Source: Reyranellaceae bacterium
GTDB taxonomy: Bacteria; Pseudomonadota; Alphaproteobacteria; Reyranellales; Reyranellaceae
Length of the DNA stretch: 61,142 nucleotides
NCBI GenBank assembly: GCA_022844045.1
Contig: JALHMM010000019.1
Span: forward strand, 1-61,142
Direction of reading: 5' to 3'
A model generated the notes under the pieces. That model was given only the letters and a program-made list of their open reading frames with translations. It was not told the DNA's origin and made no database searches. Made by a program: the position numbers and the translations under genes. This document shows positions 8,850 to 17,519 of this stretch, one piece after another. Position 1 is the first letter of the stretch. The number at the start of each line of letters is the position of its first letter.

Positions 8850-9758
8850 CTACGCCGCCAGCTTGGCCTTCAGCGCTTGCGCCACCTTCGATGCCGGCTG
8901 ACGCCCCAGCGCTTCACAGATGAAGCGGCCGGTGGCGGCGATGGCGTCGAGGTCGACGCCGTGCTCGATCCCCAATCCGTTCAGCAGGTAGAGCACGTCC
9001 TCGGTCCCGACATTGCCCGACGCGCCCTTGGCGTAGGGACAGCCGCCCAGCCCGCCGACGGCGGTGTCGAACACGGTGATGCCGCGTTCCATCACCGCCA
9101 GGATATTGGCCAGCGACTGGCCGTAGGTGTCGTGGAAGTGCGCGGCGATCTTCTCGCGCGGCATGCGCTCGGCCACGGCGTCGATCATCGCCACGCATTT
9201 CGCCGGCGTGCCGACGCCGATGGAATCGCCCAGCGACACCTCGTAGCAGCCCATCCTGAACAGCCGCTCCGAGACATCGGCGACGATCTTGGGATCGACG
9301 TCGCCAGAGTATGGACAGCCGGCGACGACCGAGACGTAGCCACGGACCCGGATATTGTGGCGCTGGGCCGCTTCGATCACCGGCGCGAAGCGCTCGAAGC
9401 TCTCGTCGATGGTGCAGTTGGTGTTGGCCTTGCAGAACGCCTCGGACGCGGCAGTGAAGACCGCGACTTCCTCGCATTTCGACTCGATGGCGCCGTTCAT
9501 GCCGAGCTTGTTAGGCACCAGCACGGGATAGGACACGCCCGGCTTGCGCTTGATCTTGGCCATCACCTCATCGGTACTGGCCATCTGCGGCACCCACTTC
9601 GGCGACACGAAGCTGCCGGCCTCGACCGTGGTGTGGCCCGCCGCGGTCAGGCGGTCGATCAGCTCGACCTTGACGTCGACCGGCACCGGCTTGGCCTCGT
9701 TCTGCAGGCCGTCGCGGGGACCGACCTCGACCAGTCGCACACGCTTGGGCAGGTTCAT
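8850..9758 (-). CDS. mvaB: Hydroxymethylglutaryl-CoA lyase
   Basis: A 302-residue DRE-TIM metallolyase that splits HMG-CoA to acetoacetate and acetyl-CoA, the last step of leucine catabolism. The N-terminal VEVGPRDGLQNE supplies the metal/acid residues (Arg15, Asp16), HFHDTYGQ the metal-binding His pair, and GLGGCPYAKGASGN the lyase signature with the loop cysteine. It is full length. The ATG at 9758 follows GGAGGAG with a good gap. A longer upstream frame exists only because the family A repeat at 9788-9909 is open in this frame. Lone in its orientation after the HemL-like gene; no carboxylase genes are nearby. Confidence 0.93.
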   Translation of the reverse strand: MNLPKRVRLVEVGPRDGLQNEAKPVPVDVKVELIDRLTAAGHTTVEAGSFVSPKWVPQMASTDEVMAKIKRKPGVSYPVLVPNKLGMNGAIESKCEEVAVFTAASEAFCKANTNCTIDESFERFAPVIEAAQRHNIRVRGYVSVVAGCPYSGDVDPKIVADVSERLFRMGCYEVSLGDSIGVGTPAKCVAMIDAVAERMPREKIAAHFHDTYGQSLANILAVMERGITVFDTAVGGLGGCPYAKGASGNVGTEDVLYLLNGLGIEHGVDLDAIAATGRFICEALGRQPASKVAQALKAKLAA

Positions 9759-9787
9759 GGGGACTCCTCCTTGGTGCTTGCTGTCTT

Positions 9788-9909
9788 CCTTCCCCCGGAG
9801 GGGGAAGGTGCCCGAAGGGCGGATGGGGGATGTCGAAGACGAACGCAGGAGTCCGTCTTCGACATCCCCCATCCGGCGCTCCGCGCCACCTTCCCCCTCC
9901 AGGGGAAGG
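9788..9909 (+). repeat. Palindromic repeat family A, copy 2
   Basis: A 122-bp copy in the same orientation as copy 1: GCCCGAAGGGC on the left arm, GGCGC-TCC-GCGCC hairpin on the right. It lies between two minus-strand genes, 9 bases past the stop of the HemL-like gene and 30 bases before the HMG-CoA lyase start. On the minus strand it can fold as one large cruciform-like RNA, so it could block 3'-5' decay or partly terminate transcription. Confidence 0.9.
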
Positions 9910-9917
9910 TAGGTCAA

Positions 9918-11228
9918 TTAGCCCGCCGCCACCCGCGCCATGGCGCGATCCGCGGCGGCCAGGGTCTCGTCGATGGTAGCGTCGTCGTGCGCGGCGGAGA
10001 GGAACCAGGAGCAGCGCAGGTTGACCCGCACGCCCTCGTCCTGCAGCGCGCGGCTGAGCGCCATGGCGCGGTCGCGATCGGTGGCGGCGGCTTCGCGGAA
10101 GTTGCGCGGCGGCGGCCCCGTGGTGATGAAGGTCTGGAAGATGGTCGGCAGGCCCTGCGCCAGGATCGGCAGGCCATGACGCTTGCCCAGCGCCTCGAGC
10201 TCGCGCATCAGGCGCACGCCGCGCTTCTCCATCGCGGCATAGACCGCGCCGCCGTCGCGCTCCAGCACGTCGAGCGCAGCCAGCGCCGCGGCCATGCTCT
10301 GGACGTTGCCGTTGTACGTGCCGCCATGCATGACGCCGCGCGTCTGCAGGATCTCCATCACATCGCGCCGGCCGGTGACCATCGCCAGCGGAAAACCAGC
10401 GGCGACCGCCTTGGCGTAGATCGACAGATCGGCGGTGAAGCCGAGCCGGCCCTGCGCGCCTGTCAGCCCGGCGCGAAAGCCGGTGATCACCTCGTCGCAG
10501 ATGAACAGCGCGCCGTGCCGGCGACAGAGATCGGCGACACCCTGCAGATAGCCGGCTTGCGCCAGGATCGCGCCGCCATTGACCATGACCGGCTCCATGA
10601 TCACGCCGGCGATCTCGGCGCCTTCCTTGGCGAACAGCGCCTCCAGCCCCTGAAGGTCGTTCCAGCCGCGCACGATCACGTCGTCGAGCGAACCCGGCGC
10701 GGTGCCCGGCGACTCCGCCACCGGCACCGGCGCGTCGGCCGGGCCGGCTTCGTTGCCGGTCGGCCGCACGCTGATATAGGTCTGGTCGGTCCAGCCGTGA
10801 TAGTGGCCCTCGAACTTCACGATTTTGCGCCGGCCGGTGAAGGCGCGCGCTATACGCAGCGCCATCATCGCCGCCTCGGTGCCCGACGTGCAGAAGCGCA
10901 CCGGCTCGGCGCCGGGCAGCAGGCCGCAGAGCCGCTGGGCCAGCGCGGTCTCGCGGCGATGCTGGGCGGCGAAGACCTGGCCGTCGGCCAGGCTGTCGGC
11001 CACCGCCTTGATCACCTCGGGCGGCGCGTGGCCGAGGATCGCGGGCCCATTGCCCAGCACATAGTCGATATGCACGTTGCCATCGACGTCATACAGCCGG
11101 GCGCCCTCGCCGCGGGCGAAGAACAGCGGTACCGGCACGCTGGCGTAGCGCACATTGCTACTGACACCGCCGGCCATATGGCGGCGCGACTCCTCGTAGA
11201 GCGCGATGGACCCCTGATAGTCCCGCAT
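9918..11228 (-). CDS. HemL-like class III aminotransferase
   Basis: A 436-residue PLP enzyme of fold type I, closest in architecture to glutamate-1-semialdehyde 2,1-aminomutase. Visible features are SGTEAAMMALRIARAFTGR (phosphate-binding region), FEGHYHGW, CDEVITGFR (Asp for the pyridine N), and the Schiff-base lysine in IYAKAVAAG. It is unlikely to serve haem synthesis, because hemA at 30586 shows the organism uses the ALAS route; a substrate such as a beta- or gamma-amino acid is more likely. It is transcribed away from the class IV aminotransferase at 11289 across a 60-bp gap, and a second HemL-like gene lies at 12838. Confidence 0.82.
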   Translation of the reverse strand: MRDYQGSIALYEESRRHMAGGVSSNVRYASVPVPLFFARGEGARLYDVDGNVHIDYVLGNGPAILGHAPPEVIKAVADSLADGQVFAAQHRRETALAQRLCGLLPGAEPVRFCTSGTEAAMMALRIARAFTGRRKIVKFEGHYHGWTDQTYISVRPTGNEAGPADAPVPVAESPGTAPGSLDDVIVRGWNDLQGLEALFAKEGAEIAGVIMEPVMVNGGAILAQAGYLQGVADLCRRHGALFICDEVITGFRAGLTGAQGRLGFTADLSIYAKAVAAGFPLAMVTGRRDVMEILQTRGVMHGGTYNGNVQSMAAALAALDVLERDGGAVYAAMEKRGVRLMRELEALGKRHGLPILAQGLPTIFQTFITTGPPPRNFREAAATDRDRAMALSRALQDEGVRVNLRCSWFLSAAHDDATIDETLAAADRAMARVAAG

Positions 11229-11288
11229 GGCACCTCCCGGCGATTTCCGTTAGCGTGGCGCATCCCGAAGCCGAAAGCGAGAGGACCC

Positions 11289-12218
11289 ATGACCGCGCTG
11301 TCCAATTCCCGCGTCGCCTGGTTCAACGGGCAGTGGATGCCAGAGGGCCAGGTGGTGATCCCGTTCCGCGACCGCAGCTGGAAGTACGGCGACGGCGCCT
11401 TCGATATGACGCGCACCTTCGACGGCCGCATCTTCCGCATCAAGGAGCACATCGACCGCTTCTATCGCTCGCTGCGCTACCTGCACATCGATCCCGGCAT
11501 GGCGCCGAAAGAGATGGTGGCGCTGAGCGAGGAGATCGTCGAGCGCAACGCGCACCTGCGTGAAAAGGACGGCGACTTCTGGGTCGGCCAGCGGGTAAGC
11601 CGCGGTGTCGACGCGATCGGCGACGAGGGCTGGGACCACACCGGCCCCAACGTGGTGATCGAGGTCCTGCCACTGCCGCTCGCCAAGCGCGCGAAATACT
11701 TCCGTGACGGCGCCGACGTCATGACCACGGCGATGCGCCGGACGTCGCCGACCATGCTCAGCCCGCGCGCCAAGACGCACAACTACCTGAACATGATCGT
11801 CGCCGAGAAGCCGGTGAAGGCGATGAACCCCGACGCCTGGGCGATCCTGCTCGACGAGCACGGCAATCTCGCCGAGGGGCTGGGCAGCAACATCTTCATC
11901 GTGCGCGACGGCATGCTGCTGACCCCCAGCGAGCGCTACGTGCTGCCGGGCGTCAGCAGGCAGATGACCATGGACATGGCCAAGAAGCTGGGCATCCGCT
12001 ACGAGCAGGCCGACATCGACATGTTCGACGCCGCCAATGCCGAGGAGATGTTCCTGACCTCGACCTCGCTCTGCATCCTGCCGGTGCGGACCTTCAACGG
12101 CGAGAAGGTCGCCGACGGCAAGGTGCCGGGGCCGATCACCAAGCGGCTCACCGACGCCTATATCGCCGAGGTGAAGTGCGACTTCGTCCAGCAGTACCTC
12201 AGCAAGCTCGCGGCCTGA
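11289..12218 (+). CDS. Class IV (branched-chain type) aminotransferase
   Basis: A 309-residue fold-type IV PLP aminotransferase of the BCAT/D-amino acid transaminase/aminodeoxychorismate lyase superfamily. Seen are FRDRSWKYGDGAFDMTRTFDGR near the N-terminus, the Schiff-base lysine region SPRAKTHNYLN, and the cofactor-tail motif LAEGLGSNIFIV. The ATG at 11289 follows GAGAGG. The acceptor cannot be told from sequence: the family ranges from branched-chain amino acids to D-alanine and (R)-amines. It heads a plus-strand run with a GST (2-nt gap), a second HemL-like enzyme and a GDT1-type transporter, suggesting amino-compound metabolism. A much longer open frame extends upstream but is antisense to two other genes. 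Confidence 0.85.
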   Translation: MTALSNSRVAWFNGQWMPEGQVVIPFRDRSWKYGDGAFDMTRTFDGRIFRIKEHIDRFYRSLRYLHIDPGMAPKEMVALSEEIVERNAHLREKDGDFWVGQRVSRGVDAIGDEGWDHTGPNVVIEVLPLPLAKRAKYFRDGADVMTTAMRRTSPTMLSPRAKTHNYLNMIVAEKPVKAMNPDAWAILLDEHGNLAEGLGSNIFIVRDGMLLTPSERYVLPGVSRQMTMDMAKKLGIRYEQADIDMFDAANAEEMFLTSTSLCILPVRTFNGEKVADGKVPGPITKRLTDAYIAEVKCDFVQQYLSKLAA

Positions 12219-12220
12219 CG

Positions 12221-12823
12221 ATGCTGACGCTCTACCACGCACCGCAATCGCGCTCCTCCCGCATCGTCTGGCTGCTGGAGGAGCTCGAGGCGCCGTACGA
12301 GCTGAAGATCGTCGACATCCCGCGCATGGACGGCTCGGGCAAAGCCGATCCGTCCAATCCGCATCCCGACAAGAAGGTGCCGGCGATCGTCGATGACGGC
12401 GCGCTGGTCACGGAGTCGGCGGCGGTCTGCCTGTATCTGACCGACAAGTTTCCGGCCAAGGGCATCGGGCCGGTGGTCGGCGATCCGTTGCGCGGCCCCT
12501 ACCTGTCGTGGCTCGCCTACAACGCTGGCGTGATCGAGATGGTCATACACATGGAGTTCGGCGGGCTGTTGGATAACCAAGCACTGCGCCGGACCTTCCG
12601 CGGCCGCGAGGAGGTCGATGCGCGCATCCTCGCGGCGCTCGAGACCGGGCCGTACCTGCTGGGCGAGCGCTTCTCGGCCGTCGATGCGCTGATCGGCAGC
12701 ACCGGCATGTGGATGCGGCAGATGATGCCCAAGGGCAAGGTCGTCGACGACTACTTGGCGCGTCTGGCGGCGCGCCCGGCGCTGGCGCGCGCCAACGCCA
12801 AGGACGGCGTGATTCCCAAGTAA
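12221..12823 (+). CDS. Glutathione S-transferase family protein
   Basis: A 200-residue protein with an N-terminal thioredoxin-like domain (MLTLYHAPQSRSSRIVWLLEEL, KVPAIVDDG, and the glutathione-binding ESAAV turn) and an all-helical C-terminal domain. The SRS region at residues 10-13 supplies the candidate catalytic Ser. The start lies 2 bases after the class IV aminotransferase stop, so the two are surely co-transcribed. Members of this subgroup are often bacterial beta/theta-like or of unknown substrate; detoxification of an electrophilic intermediate of the neighbouring transaminase pathway is a reasonable inference, not shown by sequence. Confidence 0.85.
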   Translation: MLTLYHAPQSRSSRIVWLLEELEAPYELKIVDIPRMDGSGKADPSNPHPDKKVPAIVDDGALVTESAAVCLYLTDKFPAKGIGPVVGDPLRGPYLSWLAYNAGVIEMVIHMEFGGLLDNQALRRTFRGREEVDARILAALETGPYLLGERFSAVDALIGSTGMWMRQMMPKGKVVDDYLARLAARPALARANAKDGVIPK

Positions 12824-12837
12824 GGGTGGAGACGGAC

Positions 12838-14163
12838 ATGGACGGCGCGAGTCGCGTCAATATCGATCTGGCTTCGGCGCTGGCCGAGGTCGAGCGCGAG
12901 TACGTCGCGGCGCGACCGAAAAGCCAGGCGCAGGCCGAGCGCGCGGGCAAGTCGATGCCCGGCGGCAACACGCGTACGGTGCTTTTCTACGGCCCCTTCC
13001 CCTCGGTCATCGACCGTGGCGAGGGGCCGGCGCTGATCGACATCGACAACAACCGCTATATCGACTTCCTCGGCGAGTACACCGCCGGCCTCTACGGCCA
13101 CTCGCATCCGGTGATCATGAAGGTGCTGCACGAGACGCTCGACAAGGGCGTGTCGTTCGGCGGACCCAACGTCAACGAGGCCGAGCTGTCGCGGCTGGTA
13201 TGCGAGCGCTTCCCCTCGATCGAGCTGGTGCGCTTCACCAACTCCGGCACCGAGGGCAACATCATGGCGCTGGGCACCGCGCGCGCCTTCACCGGCCGGC
13301 AGAAGGTGCTGGGCATCTCCGGCGGCTATCACGGCGGCGTGCTCTATTTCGGCGCCGGCTCTCCGGCGCCGATCAACGCGCCCTACCCCTTCGTGCTGGC
13401 GCCCTACAACGACATCGACGGCACACGCGCGCTGATCAAGCAGAACGCCGCCGAGCTGGCGGCCATCATCGTCGAGCCGATGATCGGCAACTCCGGCATC
13501 CCCGCCGATGTCGAGTATCTGAAGATGCTGCGCGCGGAAGCCACGGCGCATGGCATCGTGCTGGTCTTCGACGAGGTGATGACCTCGCGCCTGTCGCCGG
13601 GTGGATTGCAGCTCAAGCACGGCATCACGCCCGACATGACGACCCTGGGCAAGTATATCGGCGGCGGCATGTCGTTCGGCGCCTTCGGCGGCCGCGGCGA
13701 CATCATGCGGCGCTACGATCCGCGCCAGGCCGACGCCTGGCCGCATGCCGGCACCTTCAACAACAACGTGCTGACCATGGCCGCCGGCGTCGCCGGCCTG
13801 ACCAAGATCTACACGCCCGAGAAGTCGATCGAGCTCAGCGCCCAGGGCGATGCCTTCCGCGCCCGGCTCAACGCCATCGGCGCCAAGGCCGGCGTGCCGC
13901 TGCTGTGCAGCGGCATGGGCTCGATCAACGTCGTGCACTTCCAGCGCACGCCGTTGCGTCGCCCCGCCGACGCGGGCAAGACGCCGATCGAAGCGCGCGC
14001 CCTGTTCCAGCTCTCGATGTTCGGCCGCGGCTACTACATCGCGCGGCGCGGCTTCAGCAGCCTCTCGGTCGTGCTCGAGCCGCAGCACTACGACGGCTTC
14101 TACGCCGCCGTCGAGGCGTTCTGCGAAGAATACCGCACGGTGCTGCAAGCTCTCGATGGCTGA
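12838..14163 (+). CDS. Second HemL-like class III aminotransferase
   Basis: A 441-residue fold-type I PLP enzyme related to glutamate-1-semialdehyde aminomutase. Features are MPGGNTRTVLFYGPFP near residue 40, NSGTEGNIMALGTARAFTGR, SGGYHGG, FDEVMTSRLSP and the Schiff-base lysine in TLGKYIGGG. It differs clearly from the paralogue at 9918 (GYHGG in place of HYHGW; MTSR in place of ITGF), so the two are not a recent duplication. It follows the GST by 14 bases on the same strand. A role in haem synthesis is unlikely given the ALAS gene; it may be an aminomutase or transaminase on a non-standard amino acid. Confidence 0.82.
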   Translation: MDGASRVNIDLASALAEVEREYVAARPKSQAQAERAGKSMPGGNTRTVLFYGPFPSVIDRGEGPALIDIDNNRYIDFLGEYTAGLYGHSHPVIMKVLHETLDKGVSFGGPNVNEAELSRLVCERFPSIELVRFTNSGTEGNIMALGTARAFTGRQKVLGISGGYHGGVLYFGAGSPAPINAPYPFVLAPYNDIDGTRALIKQNAAELAAIIVEPMIGNSGIPADVEYLKMLRAEATAHGIVLVFDEVMTSRLSPGGLQLKHGITPDMTTLGKYIGGGMSFGAFGGRGDIMRRYDPRQADAWPHAGTFNNNVLTMAAGVAGLTKIYTPEKSIELSAQGDAFRARLNAIGAKAGVPLLCSGMGSINVVHFQRTPLRRPADAGKTPIEARALFQLSMFGRGYYIARRGFSSLSVVLEPQHYDGFYAAVEAFCEEYRTVLQALDG

Positions 14164-14195
14164 GCGACGGGCGGCGTGCTACACGCCGCACGCCC

Positions 14196-14765
14196 ATGGA
14201 AGCCTTCCTCGTCTCAACCGCCGTCGTCGCGTTGGCCGAATGCGGCGACAAGACCCAGCTCCTCGCTCTGGCGCTGGCGGCCCGCCTGCGCCGGCCGATC
14301 CCGATCGCGCTGGGCATCCTCGCCGCGACCCTGCTGAACCACGCCGCCGCCGGCTATGTCGGCCACCTGCTGGGCAACGTACTGGATGGCGATTGGCAGC
14401 GCTGGGTGCTGGGCGTGTCCTTCATCGCCATGGCGGCCTGGACCTTGATCCCCGACAAGGACGACGGCACGACCGCGCGCGAGGCGGCGAGCGGCTGGTC
14501 GGCCTTCGTCACGACGTCGATCGCCTTCTTCCTGGTCGAGATGGGCGACAAGACGCAGATCGCCACCGTGGCGTTGGCGGCGCGCTTCGATCTGCTGGGC
14601 GCGGTCGTGATCGGCACCACCGCCGGCATGATGCTGGCCAACGCACCGGTCGTCTGGCTCGGCCACAAGCTCGCCGATCGCCTGCCGCTGCGCGCGCTCC
14701 GCCTCGCGGCCAGCCTGCTCTTCGCCGTGCTCGGCGTACTCACACTGGCCGGCGTCTCGCTCTGA
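14196..14765 (+). CDS. GDT1/UPF0016 family cation transporter
   Basis: A 189-residue polytopic membrane protein made of two homologous halves. Each half carries the family signature E-x-G-D-K-T-Q: ECGDKTQ near residue 15 and EMGDKTQ near residue 114. The acidic residues of these motifs form the ion site. Relatives such as MneA and TMEM165 move Mn2+ or Ca2+ against H+. Six or so hydrophobic segments are visible. The ATG lies 32 bases after the aminotransferase stop; the gap is too short for a yybP-ykoY riboswitch and none is seen. It converges with the enoyl-CoA hydratase gene, with one base between the stops. Confidence 0.88.
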   Translation: MEAFLVSTAVVALAECGDKTQLLALALAARLRRPIPIALGILAATLLNHAAAGYVGHLLGNVLDGDWQRWVLGVSFIAMAAWTLIPDKDDGTTAREAASGWSAFVTTSIAFFLVEMGDKTQIATVALAARFDLLGAVVIGTTAGMMLANAPVVWLGHKLADRLPLRALRLAASLLFAVLGVLTLAGVSL

Positions 14766-14766
14766 T

Positions 14767-15609
14767 CTACTTCTTGCGCTCGCGGTAATCGCCGAAGGAC
14801 GCATCGCGCTCGCTGAGCAGCTTCGACACGCTCTCGCCGTCGCGCCGAAAGCGCGTCATGTAGGCCTTGCTCGAGTCGGTGTGGAAGCACAGCGCCTGGA
14901 TCTCGGTCCCGGCCCGCACCGCGGCGCGCAGACCCATGATCTCCATGGCGCGATGCACCGAGCGCTTGTTGATCTGCTGGATATCCGAGGGGATCTTGGC
15001 CACGCGCTCGGCGATCTTCAGGACCTCGGCATCGAGATCGGCGGCGGCGAAGGCGCGATTGGCCCAGCCCTGCGCCACCGCCTCGGCGCCGCTCAGCGAA
15101 TCGCCGGTCAGCATCGACTCCATCGCCTGGCGCATGCCCATCAGCCAGGGATGGAACTGCATGTCGGGCGGGCTCATCAGGCGCACCGGCGGATAGCCGA
15201 TCTGCGCGTCCTCGGCGACGTAGACGAGGTCGCAGGAGGTCGCGAGCTCGGTGCCGCCGGCGAGGCAATAGCCGTGGACCTGCGCGATCACCGGCTTGGC
15301 GAGGTCCCAGACGCGGAACCAGCCATCGACGACGTGGCGCGACCACTGACCGTGGCCGGCGGCGGTGTGATAGGGCTGCTCGACGCGGTTGTCGGCCGAC
15401 AGGTCGTAGCCGGCGCAGAAGGCCGGGCCCGCGCCGCGGATGATGGTGAGCTTGACCTCTGGGTCGCGGTCATGCGCCTCGAGCGCGGCGAAGATCTCGG
15501 CGCGCAGCCGATTGTTGAGCGCGTTGCGCTTCTCGGGCCGGTTCAAGGTGATACGGCGGATGCCCGGCAGCGGTGTGTCGAGCAGGATGTGGAGCGGTTC
15601 GCTTGTCAT
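14767..15609 (-). CDS. Enoyl-CoA hydratase/isomerase family protein
   Basis: A 280-residue crotonase-fold protein. The N-terminal half has ITLNRPEKRNALN and the oxyanion-hole segment GAGPAFCAGYDLS, and the second oxyanion contributor lies in HGYCLAGGTELA. The usual hydratase Glu pair is not obvious: the segment after AGGTELA reads TSCDLVYVAEDAQIGYPPVR. The exact reaction (hydratase, isomerase or hydrolase) is therefore open. It shares ATGA with the dioxygenase gene upstream (15606), so the two are translationally coupled and may act on the same acyl-CoA. Confidence 0.85.
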   Translation of the reverse strand: MTSEPLHILLDTPLPGIRRITLNRPEKRNALNNRLRAEIFAALEAHDRDPEVKLTIIRGAGPAFCAGYDLSADNRVEQPYHTAAGHGQWSRHVVDGWFRVWDLAKPVIAQVHGYCLAGGTELATSCDLVYVAEDAQIGYPPVRLMSPPDMQFHPWLMGMRQAMESMLTGDSLSGAEAVAQGWANRAFAAADLDAEVLKIAERVAKIPSDIQQINKRSVHRAMEIMGLRAAVRAGTEIQALCFHTDSSKAYMTRFRRDGESVSKLLSERDASFGDYRERKK

Positions 15610-16439
15610 GCGTCGATGGTGACCTTGGGCACGAAGGGTTTCGATGCGAAGTGCTCCTGGTCGGAGCCATCGGCGAATTTCAGGCCGGCGCGGCGGATGG
15701 CGTCGTCGTCGACACGTTGGAGCGGCACGTAGTAGCGGTCGTCGTCCTTGGTCACCGTATCGTTGTCGACTCGGTTGTAGCAGATCAGCAGCGTCCAGCG
15801 CCGGCTGGGCGAGCGGTTGGCGTCGCTGCGATGGATGGCGTTGCTGTGGAAGATCAGCACGTCGCCGGGATCGAGCTCGCAATACTCGACGGGATAGCGC
15901 GCGAGGATGTGCGCCATGCGCTTGGGATCGACCTCGTTCTGGCCCTGGGTCAGCGGCGTGTGATCGATGCGGCCCAGCTTGTGCGAGCCGCGCACGATCT
16001 GCAGGCAGCCATTGCCGCGATCCGAGCGATCGAGCGCGATCATGCACGACAGCAGATCGGGCCGCAGGCAACCGTTGTGGTACCAGTAGCCGTAATCCTG
16101 GTGCCACTCCCAGGCGCCGCCGACGCGCGGCTCCTTGGCGGTGAGCTTGGACTGGTAGTGGTAGACCTCGCCGCCGAGCAGGCGGGTCACGGTGTCGATC
16201 ATGCGATCGCAGCGCGCCGCCAAGCCATAGACGCTGTCGCCGGCGCGGTTCCACAGCGAGATGCGGGTCGAGCGGCCCTCGCCGTCGAGGCGATCGAGCA
16301 TGTGATCGCGCACCGACGGGTCATGCTCCATCGCGCCGCGCAGCAGCTCGACCTCCCCGGCATCGAACAGACCGCGGGCGATCACCAGCCCGTCTTCTTC
16401 ATAGGCGCGAATCTGCGCCTCGTTCAGCGCGCAGGCCAT
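15606..16439 (-). CDS. Phytanoyl-CoA dioxygenase family protein
   Basis: A 277-residue Fe(II)/2-oxoglutarate oxygenase of the PhyH family. The metal triad is visible as HxD in WEWHQDYGYW (His113, Asp115) and the distal His in SNAIHRSDANRS (His203), with an Arg a few residues later for 2-oxoglutarate. Such enzymes hydroxylate acyl-CoAs or small molecules (PhyH, EctD and relatives). It is followed in a 4-nt overlap by the enoyl-CoA hydratase, which favours an acyl-CoA substrate. The ATG at 16439 has GGGAGG 6 bases upstream, better than the longer frame that starts 21 nt earlier. Confidence 0.85.
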   Translation of the reverse strand: MACALNEAQIRAYEEDGLVIARGLFDAGEVELLRGAMEHDPSVRDHMLDRLDGEGRSTRISLWNRAGDSVYGLAARCDRMIDTVTRLLGGEVYHYQSKLTAKEPRVGGAWEWHQDYGYWYHNGCLRPDLLSCMIALDRSDRGNGCLQIVRGSHKLGRIDHTPLTQGQNEVDPKRMAHILARYPVEYCELDPGDVLIFHSNAIHRSDANRSPSRRWTLLICYNRVDNDTVTKDDDRYYVPLQRVDDDAIRRAGLKFADGSDQEHFASKPFVPKVTIDA

Positions 16440-16498
16440 GCGACGTCCTCCCGTCCACAAGGACTGGAACGACTATCGCGCCGCCCGCCCGTCCCCGT

Positions 16499-17347
16499 CT
16501 AGTGGGCGATCAGGGTCGGTACCGTCATATGGCCCAGCATGGTGCGGCTGGCGCCGCCGAACAGCGTCTCGCGTAGCTTGGAGTGGCCGTAGATGCCCAT
16601 CACCACCAGGTCGATATCGAGGTCGGAGACGCGCGAGAGGATGATGCTGCCAACATCGGTGCCGTCCGACACGTCGTTGATCACCTCGACATTGACGCCG
16701 TGGCGCGCGAGCCAGCCAGCCGCCTTGCTGCCCGGCGGGTCATCGTGGCCGTTCCCTTCGGCATCGCGCTTGTGGCCATCGACGACCAGCAGCGTGACCT
16801 TCTCGGCCGCCTGCAGCAGCGGCAGCGCGTCGGTCGCCGCGCGGATCGCCTCGGTGCTGTCGTTCCACGCCAGCAGAATCTTGCGGCCCACCGGCTTGCT
16901 GTAGCCGATATGCGGCACGACCATCACCGGCCGATGCGACTCCATGGCCACCGATTCCGGCAGGCTGGTGTACATGTCGCCGATGGTCTGCTCCGGATCG
17001 CGCTGACCGACAACGCCGATATCGGCATAGCGCAGCTCGTGGCTCATCGCACCGGCGGCGTCGGCGACGACGCCATGGAACTCGACCTCGACGGCGCCGC
17101 CCTTGGTTGTGTCCTCGAACAGCCGCCGCGCGTCGGCCAGGCGTTCGCGGTTGGTGTTCTCCTGCAAGGTCTGCACCTCGGCCCTGAAGGCCATGCCGTC
17201 GACCCCGGCGGGTATGCGAACGCGCGGCATGACCGCCAGGCCGATCAGCCGCCCGCGGCAGGCCTGGGCGAGCTCGAGCGCGAGGCGGATTCGCGGCACC
17301 GATTCCTTGCGATCGTCGAGCTGCACGACGATGGTCTTGTAGGTCAT
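16499..17347 (-). CDS. Tandem universal stress protein (UspA type)
   Basis: A 282-residue cytosolic protein made of two Usp domains, residues about 1-145 and 155-282. The second ends with the ATP-binding signature GIYGHSKLRETLFGGASRTML (G-2x-G-9x-G-S/T form); the first lacks it. Tandem Usp proteins of this kind are typically induced by stress or low oxygen, but no such site was found in the 172-bp upstream gap. The ATG at 17347 has AGGAG about 9 bases away. It stands alone downstream of the dpp operon, separated enough to have its own promoter. Confidence 0.9.
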   Translation of the reverse strand: MTYKTIVVQLDDRKESVPRIRLALELAQACRGRLIGLAVMPRVRIPAGVDGMAFRAEVQTLQENTNRERLADARRLFEDTTKGGAVEVEFHGVVADAAGAMSHELRYADIGVVGQRDPEQTIGDMYTSLPESVAMESHRPVMVVPHIGYSKPVGRKILLAWNDSTEAIRAATDALPLLQAAEKVTLLVVDGHKRDAEGNGHDDPPGSKAAGWLARHGVNVEVINDVSDGTDVGSIILSRVSDLDIDLVVMGIYGHSKLRETLFGGASRTMLGHMTVPTLIAH

Positions 17348-17519
17348 GGCAGTGGCTCCTGGCGTTCTGGTCGACGCCGGTGCATCACCGCTGCAGGCCA
17401 CACTCACCACCCTCGCGGCGGTACCGTTCGACCTTGGACACGGGCCGACGGTTTGCACCCCCGGCTATCACAGACATGGGACCGGCGCTCGGCTCCGTCA
17501 ACCCGACATTCGGCACCGA

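Noticed and set aside
8208..12218. A 1336-codon open frame on the plus strand
   Set aside because: Only its ends are real: the phage-type fragment at 8415 and the class IV aminotransferase from 11289. The middle is antisense to HMG-CoA lyase, a family A repeat and a HemL-like gene, and has shadow composition.
9918..14163. HemL-like genes as haem biosynthesis
   Set aside because: A clear ALAS-type hemA at 30586 indicates the C4 route, so these are assigned to other amino-compound chemistry.
14164..14195. Manganese riboswitch before the GDT1-type gene
   Set aside because: The gap is 32 bases, too short for a yybP-ykoY element, and no matching motif is present.
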